Shown: positions 32,690-44,799, counted from the first letter of the stretch. The stretch: DNA of 64,000 nucleotides from Heterodera schachtii (GCA_023374025.1 SIJG01000005.1:422356-486355), one strand, 5' to 3'. The notes: a model not told the origin generated them from the sequence alone. Translations and numbers: made by a program.

Positions 32690-33570
32690 ACAGTTTTTTT
32701 TGAATGCAATATTAAGAGATAGTATAATGTGGTATAGGGCAACAATTGTTTGGCATATGTCAAAGCCCCCATTTATCAATAAAACTTATTAATCTACATT
32801 TTACAAATTTTATTCTTATCTTTTTTTCTTTACCCCTCTATTAACGCTACTTTCCAAAGCATTATACATTGAATAAATATTTGGTGGCAAATGCCAGCAA
32901 TTGTATGGCATCTGCCACCTATCACATTTCCCCATTTTATCTGCCAAACTCTTCATTTAACATACTATCTAATCTATATTGCCTTTGTATCTTTTCACTC
33001 TCTTTTAAATGAATGCTATTTTCCAATTTTTCCAACGCGTTATACATTGAATAAATTATATCTTATTCCCCTTTTTCTCTTCCATACTCTTCATTTAACA
33101 TACTATCTATTCTATATTGTCTTTGTATCTTTTCACTCTCTTTTAAATATCTATTTTCCAATGCATTATAAACAGACAATATAATATCAAATATGTCAAT
33201 AATCAACAAATTTTTAGCATATGCTGTGCTGACGCCCCCATTTATTAAAAAAAAAATTAATTGCATTTTACCAATTTTATTATTATCTTTTTCTTTTCCT
33301 CTCTCTTAACGCTTTTTTCCAACACATTAACAGTGAATAAATATTTGGTGGCCAAAATGCCAACAATTGCATGGCATCTGCCACAAATCACATGCCTCCT
33401 TTTCTCTGCCAAACTCTTCATTTAAAATACTATCTAATCTACATTGTCTTTGTATCTTTTCCACTATCTTTTGTATAAACGCTATTTTCATATAATATTT
33501 CATTGTTATTCGTGTGAAAATTTTCATATAAAAACAGATAAATGAAAATGAAAAAATTATTTATTAATTA
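32690..33570 (+). promoter_or_regulatory. Repeated 5' region of the three-domain gene, rich in ATGCCA
   Basis: Three diverged copies of a roughly 200-base unit: (AA)TGCCARCAATTG.ATGGCATCTGCCAC, then TCTGCCAAACTCTTCATTTAA, ATACTATCTAATCTA, TTGTCTTTGTATCTTTTCACTCTC. It ends with TTCGTGTGAAAATTTTCATATAAAAACAGAT about 190 bases before the ATG at 33726. The same arrangement precedes the gene at 45388. ATGCCA hexamers occur repeatedly in palindromic pairs with TGGCAT. Confidence 0.5.
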
Positions 33571-33725
33571 ATTATTAAAATGGATACTTTTTTAATTATT
33601 CGCCCTGGCTGAGAAAATTCGCCCATTACCAATCAAATTTCCATTTTTCCGATATTTGTAAAAAATTAGGCCTCAGGTTCCCAGTCAATTTTTTTTATAA
33701 AGATTAAACAAAAATTTTATAGAAA

Positions 33726-36700
33726 ATGGTAAATATTTCTATTAATATTGTTTTTATTTTTCTCTTTGCTTTTGCCACACGCTTATGTGGAGGCAACCCA
33801 AAAGATGACAAAAATGCTGCCTCCAGCTCAAGTGGGACTAGCAAAACGGAAAACTCCGAAAACCAAGTGGCTAAAAAGAATTTGGTGATAATTACGGACA
33901 TGGCGGTGGAAGACCAATTTACACTGGAGATGATCAGCGCAACAGAATTGGTCGGTAAAGTGTTGGCCATTGGGACGACGGAGCAAGGAAGAGAAGCAGC
34001 ATTGGCACAATCACTGGGACTGGGGAAAGCGCGAGTGTATGTGAGAAGTAGTAATGAAGAACTCGAGAAAATGCTTTTACTGAATCCCAATGAAAGTAGG
34101 TTCAATTTACAAGTTGAAACGTTGGCATTTTGCCTTGAAAATTGTTTTTAATTTTAGAGAAGCCAAAAAGAGAGGAAAATGAATTTCAAAATTTTTTGAA
34201 AAATTTGCTGGGTGAAAGATTGAAATTTATGGGAGTAAAGGTTAATTTTTTGGTGCTGGCACCTCCAACCGATTTAACTGCAGTATTATTGGAGAATAAA
34301 AAATTGGCTGAAGCTGTTGGGCAAATATTTATTTCGGACGGATGTAAAAATTGCCAAGATTTACAACCGCCGGCACCGCTTAGCCTGAACAATTTTTTGT
34401 GGCAATTAGCAAAGAAACAGACAATTACCAGAACATACAATGTTCGCATGGACGCATTAGCAACTGCGTACCTTTTCGAAATGGCCTCCAATGGTGAAGT
34501 TAATGTACTACTAGTTTCTTCAAGTTTACTTGCTGAAAAATTCGGTGATGGGGTCGAATTTGGCAGAAAATTTCCAAAACTGAAATTGATAAGCAAAAAG
34601 AATACACTGGGTTTTAAAATTATTGTTGAACGAGAAAAAAAAGTCCAACAAAAGCCATACATTGATGAGAAATTCAGTTCTGCAGGTCCAATTGCTGTGC
34701 TTGTAATTATGGATATGGCAAATGTAAGGCTGGATGGAATGCCAGAATCTGACAAATTCGTCCTGTTGACAATTCGGGCAAAGAAAATGAGCTTAATCAC
34801 CCCAGAAAGTGGAGGGAAAAAGCCAGAAGATGGTGAATACCAAGTAGAAGTTGGAATTAAACAAGCAATAAAAATAAGATTGCTTGCCAATTTTAATGTT
34901 GACACATTTGGAAACGCAATGACACTTATTCTTGACAAAATCAACAAACAACGCCAAGAGGCGAAAAAGAATTTGGTGATAATTACGGACATGGGGGTGG
35001 ATGATCAATTTACACTGGAGATGATCAGCGCAACAGAATTGGCCGGTAATGTGTTGGCCATTGGGACTACGGAGCAAGGAAGAGAAGCAGCATTGGCACA
35101 AGAACAAGGACTGGCGAAAGTACCAGTGTATGTGAGAAGCAGTAATGAAGAACTCGAGAAAATGCTTTTTATAAATCCATATGAGAGTAGGTTCATTTTC
35201 AAGTTGAAAACTTGACATTTTACAGCAAATTTTTTATTTTTAGAGAAGCCAAAAAGAGAGGAAAATGAATTTCAAAATTTTTTGAAAAATTTGCTGGGTG
35301 AAAGATTGAAATTTATGGGAGTAAAGGTTAATTTTTTGGTGCTGGCACCTCCAACCGATTTAACTGCGTATTATTGGAGAATAAAAAATTGGCTGAAGCT
35401 GTTGGGCAAATATTTATTTCGGACGCAAGTAAAAATTGCCAAGATTTACAGCCGCCGGCATCGCGTAGCCTGAACAATTTTTTGTGGCAATTAGCAAATA
35501 AACAGACAATTCCCAGAACATACAATGTTAGCATGGACGCATTAGCAACTCTTTACCTTTTCGAAATGGCCTCCAATGGTGAAGTCAATGTCCTACTAGT
35601 TTCTTCAAGCTTAATTGCTGAAAAGTTCGGTGATGGGTTCGAATTTGGCAAAAAATTTCCAAAACTGAGATTGATAAGCCAAAAGAATATACTGGGTTTT
35701 AAAATCAATGTAGAACGAGAAGAAGAATTTCAACAAAAGGCACACATTGTCGAGCAATTTAGTGCTGTAGGTCCAATTGCTGTGCTTGCAATTATGGATA
35801 TGGCAAATGTAAGGCTGGATGGGATGCCCGAATCTGACAATTTTGTCCTGTTTACAATTCGATCAAAAAAAGTGAGCTTGATCATCCCAAAAAGTGGAGA
35901 GGAAAAGCCAGAGCATGGTGAATACCAAGTGGAACTTGGGATTAAACAATCAATAAAAATTAGATTGCTTGCCAATTTTAATGTTGACACATTTGGTAAC
36001 GCCATAACACTGATTCTTGAAAAAATCAACAAACAATGCAATTACAAAAATTTGTCCGAGAAACCAAAGGTATAGTACAAATGAGAAAAAACTGTTTGTT
36101 CTCTAGATATTACTCAATAACCAATTTTAATTTTATTACCCTATTAGGAGAAGAAGATAAACAATGATCCAAAAGATGAGAAAAATGCTGCCTCCAGCTC
36201 AAGTGAAAAAAATGATCCAAAAGATGAGAAAAATGCTGCCTCCAGCTCAAGTGAAAAAAATGATCCAAAAGATGAGAAAAATGCTGACTCCAGCTCAAGT
36301 GCGCCTACCGAAAAGGAAAACTCCGAAAATGAAGAGGTGAAAAAAAATTTGGTGATAATTTCGGACATGGGGGCGGAAGATCAATTTACACTGGAGATGA
36401 TCAGCGCAACAGAATTGGTCGGTAAAGTGTTGGCCATTGGGACGACGGAGAAAGCAAGAAAAGCGGCATTGGCACCACAATCACTGGGATTGCATAAGGC
36501 GCCAGTGTATGTGAGAAGCAGTAATCAAGAACTCGAGAAAATGCTTTTTATGGGTCCCAATGAGAGTAGGTTCAGTTTGCATGTTGAAACCTTGTCATTT
36601 TGCCCTGAATTTTTTTTAATTTTAGAGAATCCAAAAAAAGATGAAAACGAATTTCAAATTTTTTTGAAAAATTTGCTGGCTGAAAGATTGAAAACTAATG

Positions 36701-37515
36701 GAATGAAGGTTAATTTTTTGGTGCTGGCACCTCCGACCGATTTAACTGCAGTATTATTGGAGAATAAAAAATTGGCAAAAGCAGTTGGGGAAATACTCAT
36801 CACGGGCGGATGTACAAATTGCCAAGATTCGCAACATCCGGAACAGCTTAGCCTGAACAATTCTATTTGGCAACGACTTTTGGAACAGACAACTTCTAGG
36901 CTCAAAAATTTCTGGCAACGATTTAGGGAACAGACAATTCCAAAGCCACCAACATGCAACCTTTGCATCGACGCATTGGCAAATCTCTATATTTTAGAAA
37001 TGGCCTCCAATTGTGAAGTTAATGTCCTACTCATTAGTTCATATTTGCTTGCTAAAAAGTTCAATAATGTGGATGATTTTAACAAAAATTTCCCAAAACT
37101 AAAACTATTAAACAAAGAGAATATACTTGGTCTTCAAATTCGTGTAAATGGGGATGAAGAATTTCAGCAAATGCCCCACATTGACGAGCAGTTCAGTCCT
37201 GCAGGACCACTTGCTGTGCTTGCAATTATGGATATGACACGTGTAAAGCCTGATGGAATGCCAGAATTTGACCAATTTATCAAGTTCACAATTCGTGCAC
37301 AAAAATTGAGCTTGATCCTCCCGAAAAGTGGAGTGGCAATGCCAAAGGAAGCACATGAAGTGGAAGTGAGAATGCCAGAAAAAGATGAAAAACTAACTGC
37401 AATTAGATTGATTAACAATTTTGATGTTGAAATATTTGGGAAAGCACTGACCTTTATACTTGACAAAATTGAGAAACACCGCAATAACAAAAAGATGTCC
37501 GTGCCCATAAAATGA
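33726..37515 (+). CDS. Secreted protein with three tandem nucleoside-hydrolase-like domains
   Basis: Exons 33726-34095, 34158-35186, 35244-36069, 36148-36565, 36626-37515; the three introns inside domains fall at the same phase-1 site (GTAGGTTC donor, TTTTAG/AGAA acceptor). A signal peptide (about residues 1-22) and a short Asp/Lys/Ser linker precede domain 1. Each domain shows the nucleoside hydrolase order: the strand VIITDM.. aspartate motif (ITDMAVEDQ, ITDMGVDDQ, ISDMGAEDQ), VLAIGTTEQGR, PVYVRSS, VNFLVLAPPTDL, TYNV(R/S)MDALAT, AGPIAVL.IMDM, and a C-terminal NFNVDTFGNAMTLIL. The family's C-terminal His-Asp (HDP) is replaced by AGP, so classical ribohydrolase activity is doubtful. Domains 1 and 2 are fused directly; domain 3 follows a DPKDEKNAASSSSEKN triplicate linker. 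Domain 2 lacks one A near 35367, which breaks the frame; adding it restores phase 0 at the next donor. Confidence 0.78.
36160..36300 (+). repeat. Triplicated 45-base coding repeat in the linker before domain 3
   Basis: Three near-identical copies of AATGATCCAAAAGATGAG plus AAAAATGCTGCCTCCAGC and TCAAGTGAAAAA, coding NDPKDEKNAASSSSEK. The single-domain gene has one copy of the related segment right after its signal peptide (NPNDDKNAASSSSG), so domain 3 begins like a mature protein whose signal exon was lost when the domains fused. Confidence 0.8.
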
Positions 37516-38060
37516 GAACATGTCGAAAAGGACTAACAAGCTGTTGACTTCTATTTTCCTTTTTTATTAACTTCTTTTAATGTCATAATGTATTTTTTGG
37601 TTTACTCTATCTAAACTGTAATACTTTTCCTTTCGATCTTTTTACTGTTATACTGTATTTTCGGGCCATCTATCTGAGCTATAAATTTTTTTTCTAAAAC
37701 GAAGAACTGACTGAAAATTCAACGCAATGACAAAAAGTTGTCCGTGCCCGTAAAATGAAAGCATGTCGTATGAGGATTAAACCAGAATTCCAACATTCCA
37801 TTTTTTCACGGTGTATCAACCAAAGTTACTGTATTTGGGTCTGATTTTATGATTTATATATTATTTTCCATTTTGATCGGGTTTGGTTTGAGCTGCTAGC
37901 TGTTTTACTGTATTTTCCTATTTATTAACTTTTTACTGTTATACTGTATTTATCTTTTTTTATATCAGATCTGTAATATTTTCCTTTTGATTAACCTTTT
38001 TTACTGTTATACTGTGTTTTTGGGTTCATCTATTGGAACTATAACAGTTTTTCATACACC
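37516..38060. repeat. 3' flank with TACTGTATTT-type repeats (copy 1)
   Basis: Units with CTTTTT.ACTGTTATACTGTATTTT, a CATCTATCTG(A/G)ACTATAA piece and TTCCTTTTGATTAAC recur four to five times. The equivalent region follows the gene at 45388 (46960-47345). Downstream, 38080-38300 carries a GATCCCGCGCGAG repeat fragment also found at 47400-47550. Confidence 0.6.
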
Positions 38061-39013
38061 GAAAAACTGACTGAAAATTCAGGACGTGATCCCGCGCGAG
38101 AATTTGTGGTGAACAGGTCAACTATGATGGATTTTGTGGGATTATTCACGGTCTCCCAAAATTTAAATTCATTCCGTCTCGTGACCAGCAAATTCGGTTT
38201 TTGTGCAAAATCCAGCGGGATTAGCATTGTATCTTTTGAAAATTCAAAAGGACAAAACGCAAATTTTATGATTGAGCGACACAAAGAATATTAAATAAAT
38301 TGCTTTATAAACTGTAATAAAGCCAAATATTCTTTTACTAGCAGATAAGAACTATTTGACCCAGATACTTATAAAACCTTAAATTAAATATAAAGCAGTT
38401 AAATGATTATATTTTTCTTTTTTAAAAATAATTAATTATTATTTAACACAAATAAATTATAAAATTCGTCAAAACTGTTTTCTTCCTTTTTTCCACCAAC
38501 ATAAATTTCATTTAAATTTTTAAGAATTAAATAAATAATAATACTTGGATTTTCATTTTTCATAAAATGAAAATGATTTCAAACCCATTTTAATTAATTG
38601 CTTTTATTTTCATTGATTTATTTGAATTCATTCCCAACTCAAATTTAATAATAATTAAATATATTTTGTGCTTATTTTAATAAAAACGTTTTTATGATGT
38701 TTATTCAGTGGCCAAAAAATATAAATAATATAAAAATAAAGCATTTTGAAATCAAAGAGCGTGAAAAGGGTTAATAAAAAAAAAAGGAAGTCCGGTGTTG
38801 CCAATAGGCGCAGTGAAATTTTGTGGGTTTTTAGGTCAATTTTGAAATTTTTAGTTGAAGGTTTGGGGGCCTGGGACTCCGACAGCGCAACTGAGAATTT
38901 TGTGGAATTTTTGCTTGTTGAATTTTGTGTGGAAATTTTAAAATTATTATGATAATTGGGATCCGGCGGTGCCCAAAGCCGCAATCCGGGGAATTTGGTT
39001 AGTCTTCCAAAAA
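38061..39013. other. Intergenic DNA with repeat fragments
   Basis: Besides the CCCGCGCGAG fragment at its start, 38745-39010 is a GC-richer transposon-like piece with the hairpin motif TCCGGTGTTGCCAATAGGCG at 38790 and TCCGGCGGTGCCCAAAGCCG at 38961. Open frames through it in both directions have no support as genes. Confidence 0.45.
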
Positions 39014-39420
39014 GTGCTAGGTCGTTTCGTAAAATCCGCCACCTTGGGCGTTTCGTAAAATCCGCCATTTTAGCGAATTTTTCGACAAAATATGGCATAA
39101 CTATGCATAAAAGCAATCAAATTTTACATTCTTGGTACCATTGGATAGCCAAGCTTTTTCTTTATTAGCCTGCATAATTTCAAACAAAATTATCAAATTT
39201 AGTCTAAGTTATGGTAGAAATGTACTTATTTTCATACAACTTTTTTTAAAGTTGACCCAATTTTTTCAAATTTTGCAGGCTAATAGAGATAAAGCTGGCT
39301 ATCGAATAATAACAAGAATGTAAAATTTAGTTGCCTTTAAGCAAAGTTATGCCATGTTTTGCCAAAAAATTCGCTAAAGTTGCGGATTTTACGAAACGCC
39401 CAAGGTGGTGGATTTTAAAA
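39014..39420. mobile_element. Foldback element, about 400 bases
   Basis: Left arm GTGCTAGGTCGTTTCGTAAAATCCGCC, right arm GGATTTTACGAAACGCCCAAGG; arms share TTACATTCTTGGTACCATTGGATAG with its inverse at 39297-39330. The right terminus is rearranged: CACCTTGGGCGTTTCGTAAAATC occurs inside the left arm. Same family as 31912-32280. Confidence 0.65.
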
Positions 39421-39799
39421 ATAGACGTATTTTCTAAATTTCTTATGGAAATAATGAGTAAAATTTAAGAAACATATTTTTAAATTTTGCATACTTAGTG
39501 CAAAATGAATAGTTTTTCATAAAAATCTTAAAATGTCTGTTCACATCCACCGAGGGAAATGAATAAAAGTTTCTAAATGTTCAATTAAAATTTGTAATCA
39601 ACTGTTTAACTGATGTAGATGAGCTGAGCATTTTTGATGTAATGTTCTAGGCCAAATTATGACAAGTTTTTCTAACTTTTCAAATTTTCATTTTTTCACA
39701 AAGATTTTACAAATTAAATAAATTTTCTTTTTCATTCCTAAATTTATTTTCAGTCTTTTTTATTTTTAAAATTACAAAAATTTATTTTCCTAACAATGT
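39421..39799. other. 3' flank of the minus-strand HTH-repeat pseudogene
   Basis: Unique AT-rich sequence; 39600-39799 (AACTG..TGATGTAGATGAGCTGAGCATTTT, ACAAAAATTTATTTTCCTAACAATG) is a diverged copy of 47790-47990, which follows the HTH-repeat gene at 48000. No gene seen. Confidence 0.5.
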
Positions 39800-40747
39800 C
39801 AGGGGTGTCATCGCCAAAACCTAAAAACCGGGCGCACGAGTTCAAAAACCGGGCAAAAACCGGGCAAAAATTTTCAAAAACCGGGCATATATTTTTAGCC
39901 AATAATTCAATGTATAACAACGTAAAAACATTTAAACAACATATTTATCACCACTTTTCACCTGTTTGAGCAAGTTTGGCAATGAAAGAAAATAATTGTG
40001 ACAGTAATGTTTAGAGACTGGAGTTTTAGGCACGAAAATTTCTCAAATAGGCACCAAAAATGTGAAAAAAACGCATAAAAAGTTACAAAAATGGCAAAAA
40101 AGCACGAAAGGCACCAAATATTCAACATTTTTCTAGCAAAAATTTACCAAGAGACCTTTTTTTTTTGCTCTTCTGGCCTATTTTTTTTCTATGTTATATC
40201 AACAATTTCATAACCGGAGAGAAAAAAGGAATTTTTAGCTCCGAAAAAATGACAATTTTTTGGGAGTCCCGGCGGTGCCGATAGGCGCCGCCGGAAAATT
40301 TTTTTTTGGAAGTTGTAAGAATACGATAAGAAAAATTGCAAAAAAGGCACCAAAATTACGTGCCCGGCATAAGGCAGCAAAATCGCAAAAAAGGCAAAAA
40401 AAGGCACCAAAAAGTTCAAGCTAGAAGCTTCAAACCAAGTTAAAAACTTGTTTTTCGTGCTTATTAGGCCATAGCAAGTAAGCAAAAAAAAGGCATATGC
40501 CTCAAAATCCGGTCTCTAGTAATGTTTAAATGAATTAATAGCTTAACAATGAAAATTAGACTATTAATTTTGGCGAATGTTTAATAAAAATAAAACAAAT
40601 GAAAGGAAAACAAGAAAATTGAAAAAATTAGGCAAAACCCCCAAAACCGGGCAAAAAACCGGGCAAATTCAAAAACCGGGCAAAAACCGGGCACAGACCC
40701 CCAAAACCGGGCAAATGCCCGGTTTTCCAGGTAAAATGGCACCCCTG
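39800..40747. mobile_element. CAGGGGTGTCAT-ended element with CCGGGCAAAAA repeats
   Basis: Ends CAGGGGTGTCATCGCC and AAAATGGCACCCCTG are inverted; AACAATGT (39792-39799) and AACAATGA (40748-40755) flank it. The paralogous site at 47980-47995 (CCTAACAATGAAAAAAGG) has no insertion, which confirms an 8-base target duplication. Both ends carry AAAACCGGGCAAA tandem repeats; the middle (40010-40520) is another element beginning near TAGAGACTGGAGTTTTAGGC with a GC-rich hairpin at 40268-40294. Confidence 0.82.
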
Positions 40748-40816
40748 AACAATGATTATGCCCTGAAAAATTGAAAAAAATCCCAATCACTCCATATTCA
40801 GAACATCTTCTCTTTT

Positions 40817-41930
40817 TCATTTGAATTCGGATTTGTAATTTTGTAACGATCTTTTTGGAATATTTAAAATGTCGGCAATTTTGCCATCGGTGAGCTTTGG
40901 GTTTTGATTTTTCAATTGATAATTTTGTTTCATAATTTCAATTTTTTCAGCATTTGTGTGATGCTTTCGCCCTGTAATATTTAAATAACAAAAATAAACA
41001 AATTCTTTAAAAATTCACCTTTTAAAATATTCTCTTTGTGACAATTTTCTTAGCACATTTTTCAACTGTTCTATAATCTCTTCCAAAAATTTCTTTTATT
41101 TTTGCTTTAAATTCTTTCCATTGCTTTCGTGAATGTTTTCCATTTTGCATAAATTCATTTTTATTTTCAAATATTTTTCAATAATTTCTCTTTTTTCATC
41201 ATCAGTTTTTTGTTTTTTAACAAATTTTCCATTTTTTAATTGTCTCTTCCATCTTTGAATGCTTATTAAACTTGTGCCCAAATGTTTTGCTATTATTTTT
41301 TGGCATTTTTCTCTTTTTCCCACCAATTTTTCTTTGAATTTCTTTTTTAATTTGCCAAATATTTGGTCAAATTGTTTTAATTTTTTAACACTTTTCTTCA
41401 ATTGAGTAAGCGTTTTTGATCAGACCAAATTCTCTTTTCCATTTGTGAATTTTCTCAAAACTAACACCCAAATTTTGTGCAATTTTTCTTTCAATTTTAT
41501 CCCTTTGTTTTTTTGGGTATTTTTTTCCCATTTGCTTAATTTTTTCTTTTATTTTATGGAATTTTTCCACAATTTCTTTCTTCTCTTTTTCATTTAAAAT
41601 TCGAATTTGCTCAAAAATATGTCCACTATTTTCTGGCAATTGTTCCAATTGATCACTGTTTGTGGACATTTCTTCACTTTCCTCTTTTTTCAGTTCCAAA
41701 TTTTCATCAAAAATTTGATCAACTCGTTGATAATTTTGATTCTGATCGGCAGTTTCTGCATGAATTATTTGATCAATTGAACAGATGTTTTCTTCTGCTC
41801 CGTCGTCCCATCTTTGGCCAAATATTTCATCAAAACTTTTTTCTTGATTTATTTTGCCAGCCTCAATTTGGTTAATTGCATTTTCAAATATTAATCCGCA
41901 CAACAATAAAAATATTAATACTATTTTCAT
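40817..41930 (-). pseudogene. HTH-repeat family member with several frameshifts
   Basis: Minus strand; exon 1 41930-41019, terminal exon 40971-40817. ATG 41930 opens a good signal peptide (MKIVLIFLLLCGLIFENAINQ) followed by AGKINQEKSFDEIFGQRWDD and the acidic linker, then repeat 1 (IERKIAQNLGVSFEKIHKWKR). A one-base insertion near 41400 (frame ends ..SIEEKC stop), a missing A in the repeat 3 run near 41160, and a rearranged end of exon 1 (IVTKRIF where relatives have IGIKE.NIQK) each break the frame. The terminal exon is intact (IADILNIPKRSLQNYKSEFK, TGA 40819-40817). Multiple independent lesions make this the clearest pseudogene of the family. Confidence 0.78.
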
Positions 41931-42099
41931 GGTAATAACAATCCGTACGGCAAGTGCAACTCGCAAAATAGGGGTCAGAACGCTTACAAAAAATTAAATA
42001 TCTAAATGAAAAAAAAGAAAAAAAAATAGTATTTTTGGAATTTTTAATTTTACTATTTTTTTCCTCTTAAAGTTCTCTTTTGTATTAGTGATTTATCAG

Positions 42100-43093
42100 T
42101 AGGGTTATAAATTATATGGATTAACATATTTTTCTGCGCATATGCTATGAAGAAAGGGGCTCAAAATAGCATTTCTACGGTAAAATTTTCTGATTTGGTG
42201 AAAGTTTTTAGTCCATATAAATTCGTGAATAAAACCATATTTAGCCATTTTTGCCTTTTTAGTCCATATTTCAGCCATTTTTGGCAAACTTTCATAAGAA
42301 AAATGCAAAAAAAAAAAAAAAAAGCAAAAAATACACCCCCTAAAGAAGACTTTCATAAAATTTTTAAAAATAACACCTCCAAAAATACGAAAAATTTGAG
42401 TTTTCGTCGGTCATTTTGGCATTTTTAATAAATATTTTCGCAATTTTTTTTGCGAACTTTTCTTTTTTTAAATGAGAATTTCTTTCGAAATTTCGGTAAA
42501 CTTGAAAGTATTTTTTATACAATGGACAACAATGAAAATTTGCATTTTTAAGTTTTAAATCCATTTTTTGGTTGTTTATTGTACTTTTTTTGGGTTTTTA
42601 GTCCATTTTGGCCATTTTTGGCAAATTTTCACAAGAAAAATGCAAAAAAAAGCGAAAAATACACCCCTAAAGATCGACTTTTTTGGACATTTTTAAAAAA
42701 TACACCCCTAAAAAGAGAATTTTTTCGAAATCTCGGAATTTTTTTTTAGGTATAATTTTCGCTGAAAACAGAATGAGATTGTTACAAACATTTTGAGATG
42801 TATTTGATTTGCAATTGTGAAGCTAGAATTTAATAAAAATTGGCACTTTTAAAATATTAAATCCATTTTTAGCAGTTTTTAGCGTATTTTTAACTCTATT
42901 TTAGCAAACATTGAATATAAATACATTTTTTGGAATTTTTTAGGATTTAAAAGATATGTTTTGGCAGTTTTTAGTCCATATTTTGGTTCATATTTGGCCA
43001 TTTTTGAACTTTTTAGTCCATATTTCGGGCTTTTTTAGTCCATATTTTATGTCCATATTTGGCGTTTTTTAGTCCATATAATTTATAACCCTA
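42100..43093. mobile_element. Complete TAGGGTTATAAATTATATGGA element
   Basis: Ends TAGGGTTATAAATTATATGG and CCATATAATTTATAACCCTA are perfectly inverted, with TTTATCAG on both sides (42092-42099, 43094-43101). No transposase. Fragments of the family lie at 6717-7024 and 12480-12912. It sits upstream of the minus-strand HTH-repeat pseudogene, where relatives have the TATTGACT motif; no such motif is seen here. Confidence 0.86.
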
Positions 43094-43326
43094 TTTATCA
43101 GAATACAGCTGTACAAGTTGCAATTTATCATAAATTAAAAAAATAATTAATTTAAAAATTAAAAGCAAATGATTTATCAAAGGTAGAGGTCTGAAGTCGC
43201 ATTTTCAAGATATTTTTCAAGTTTATTGTTTGTTTTAAATTTTAAAATTTTAATATTTTTTCCATGTTGAAATTTCTTTTGTATTAATTGAACTTTATTA
43301 CCAAATGTAAATGTTGCCATTTTATT

Positions 43327-43690
43327 TATAAATTTAGCAGAACTTCTAATCCCGAGAAAGCATAAAATTTCTAAAATGCATAAATTTCTAACAAAAAATT
43401 TCTTGGCACTAAATTTGGAAGTTTATAGAAACAGAGATTTTGCTTGATGAAAAAAATTTGAAAATTATTATTTTTAAGGAGGTCTAACCTATGAGGACGG
43501 GGTTGCTTATTTACGTGTCAAATTCCGCAAGCTGTACAGAAATAAACGGAGTTTGTACATCCACGAGACATTCGCCACTGACACCAACCAAATCAACACG
43601 GTGTTCCGATCAGTGCTTGACACGATCATACAAGAAAATATGCAAGACACGGGCATGTTATGATTGATTATGATCAGTTTTGGTGTTGCA
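43327..43690 (+). pseudogene. Duplicated last exon of the G-alpha gene
   Basis: Bases 43479-43663 are an intact copy of G-alpha exon 10 (31631-31815), same length, same TTTTTAAG acceptor, same TGA, coding [20 protein letters not shown] with a few changes (RNKRSLY for RNTRNLY). The copied intron sequence begins near 43327. None of exons 1-9 is present, so it cannot encode a G protein. It marks the edge of a segmental duplication that includes the following nucleoside-hydrolase-like and HTH-repeat genes. Confidence 0.88.
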
Positions 43691-43737
43691 TTGTATGGAT
43701 AAAAATTAGAAAAAAAATATTTAAGCATATTTAAGAA

Positions 43738-44799
43738 CTGGGCTCGGATCGGACAAACTCCCTTTCCAAGGACGGGCAAATGGCTTTCCCAAGGACGTAA
43801 GGAAAAAATTCAATAGGTTTTTTCCAAAATTGATCATTTTTAACGCTTTTTGGGTGTCTTTTTTGAATGAAATTTTAAAAAATTTGGGAATTTTTGTGCA
43901 CTTTATTACCACCACATTTTGCACTAATAATGCAATAAGTTCATAAAAATTTGGTATAAAAGGTTAAAAATTAAAATTTTTCAATTATTTCTTTCAATGC
44001 TCATTTTCAAGGACATCTTGAATTCAAGGATACTTTCAAATTTTCAAGTGAGATGGCCCAATTTCCAGGACGTCCTTGCCATTCAAGGACGAATCCGAGC
44101 TAGAGAAAGGCAAATCAACATTTTTCTCTTAGCGAACATTGTTTTAATAAATATCAACATTGAAGTTGATATTTAATTAAATCAACATAACATTATGCCA
44201 TCAACGCAAATATCAACGTAAAATTTTAAAATTGCGATAATTTTTTAAAATTTATTTGAACGGTTTATAATTTTTATGTAGAGAGATAGTGTAAAAATGA
44301 GAGAGTGCTGAATTTCAGTCCCAGTCATACAAAACATTTTTGATGAAGGAGGGTAGAGAAAATAATTTCAATAGAGAGTGCTATGGGAAGAGAATTCTCT
44401 TCCCTTCTTCGCTGAATCTTTTGGTAAGAGACGCAGATTCCTCACTATGTTCTCTGTTCTCTCTCTGTCTTAAATCTCTTCCCATAACACTCTCTTTTTA
44501 ATTTTTTTTCTTTATTCTTCTTCATCACAAATATTTTGTCTGACCAGTACTGAAAGGTACAGCACTCTCCCATTTTGCCTTATCTCTCTCCTAAATGATA
44601 TTTCCCGCTAAAAGTCATTTTTAAAAAATTGCTTTAAATTTTCAAAAAATGATACAAATTTAAAAAATAGCGTTGTTATTACGTTGATGGCATAATGTTA
44701 TGTTGATTTAATTAAATATCAACATCAATGTTGATATTTATTAAAACAATGTTCGCTAAGAGAAAAATGTTGATTTGCCTTTCTCTAATCCGAGCCCTG
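43738..44799. mobile_element. CTGGGCTCGGAT-ended element with a nested inverted-repeat element
   Basis: Ends CTGGGCTCGGATCGG and TCTAATCCGAGCCCTG are inverted; TTTAAGAA flanks both (43730-43737, 44800-44807). The left part repeats CAAGGACG(T/G). Inserted in it is the element at about 44104-44788. No coding. Confidence 0.82.
44104..44788. mobile_element. Long-terminal-inverted-repeat element (about 130-base arms)
   Basis: Starts AGAGAAAGGCAAATCAACAT and ends ATGTTGATTTGCCTTTCTCT. The arms continue inverted for roughly 130 bases, including ATAACATTATGCCATCAACG / CGTTGATGGCATAATGTTAT. The centre has further inverted pieces (AGAGAGTGCTATGGGAAGAG / CTCTTCCCATAACACTCTC), so the whole can fold into a long hairpin. 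Confidence 0.75.

Noticed and set aside
34186..34992. Long antisense open frame of 268 codons over the three-domain gene
   Set aside because: It mirrors the conserved sense exons; the sense strand has the signal peptide, splice sites and nucleoside-hydrolase motifs.
38655..39116. 153-codon minus-strand frame
   Set aside because: Covers a GC-rich element piece and part of a foldback arm; product has no recognisable domain.
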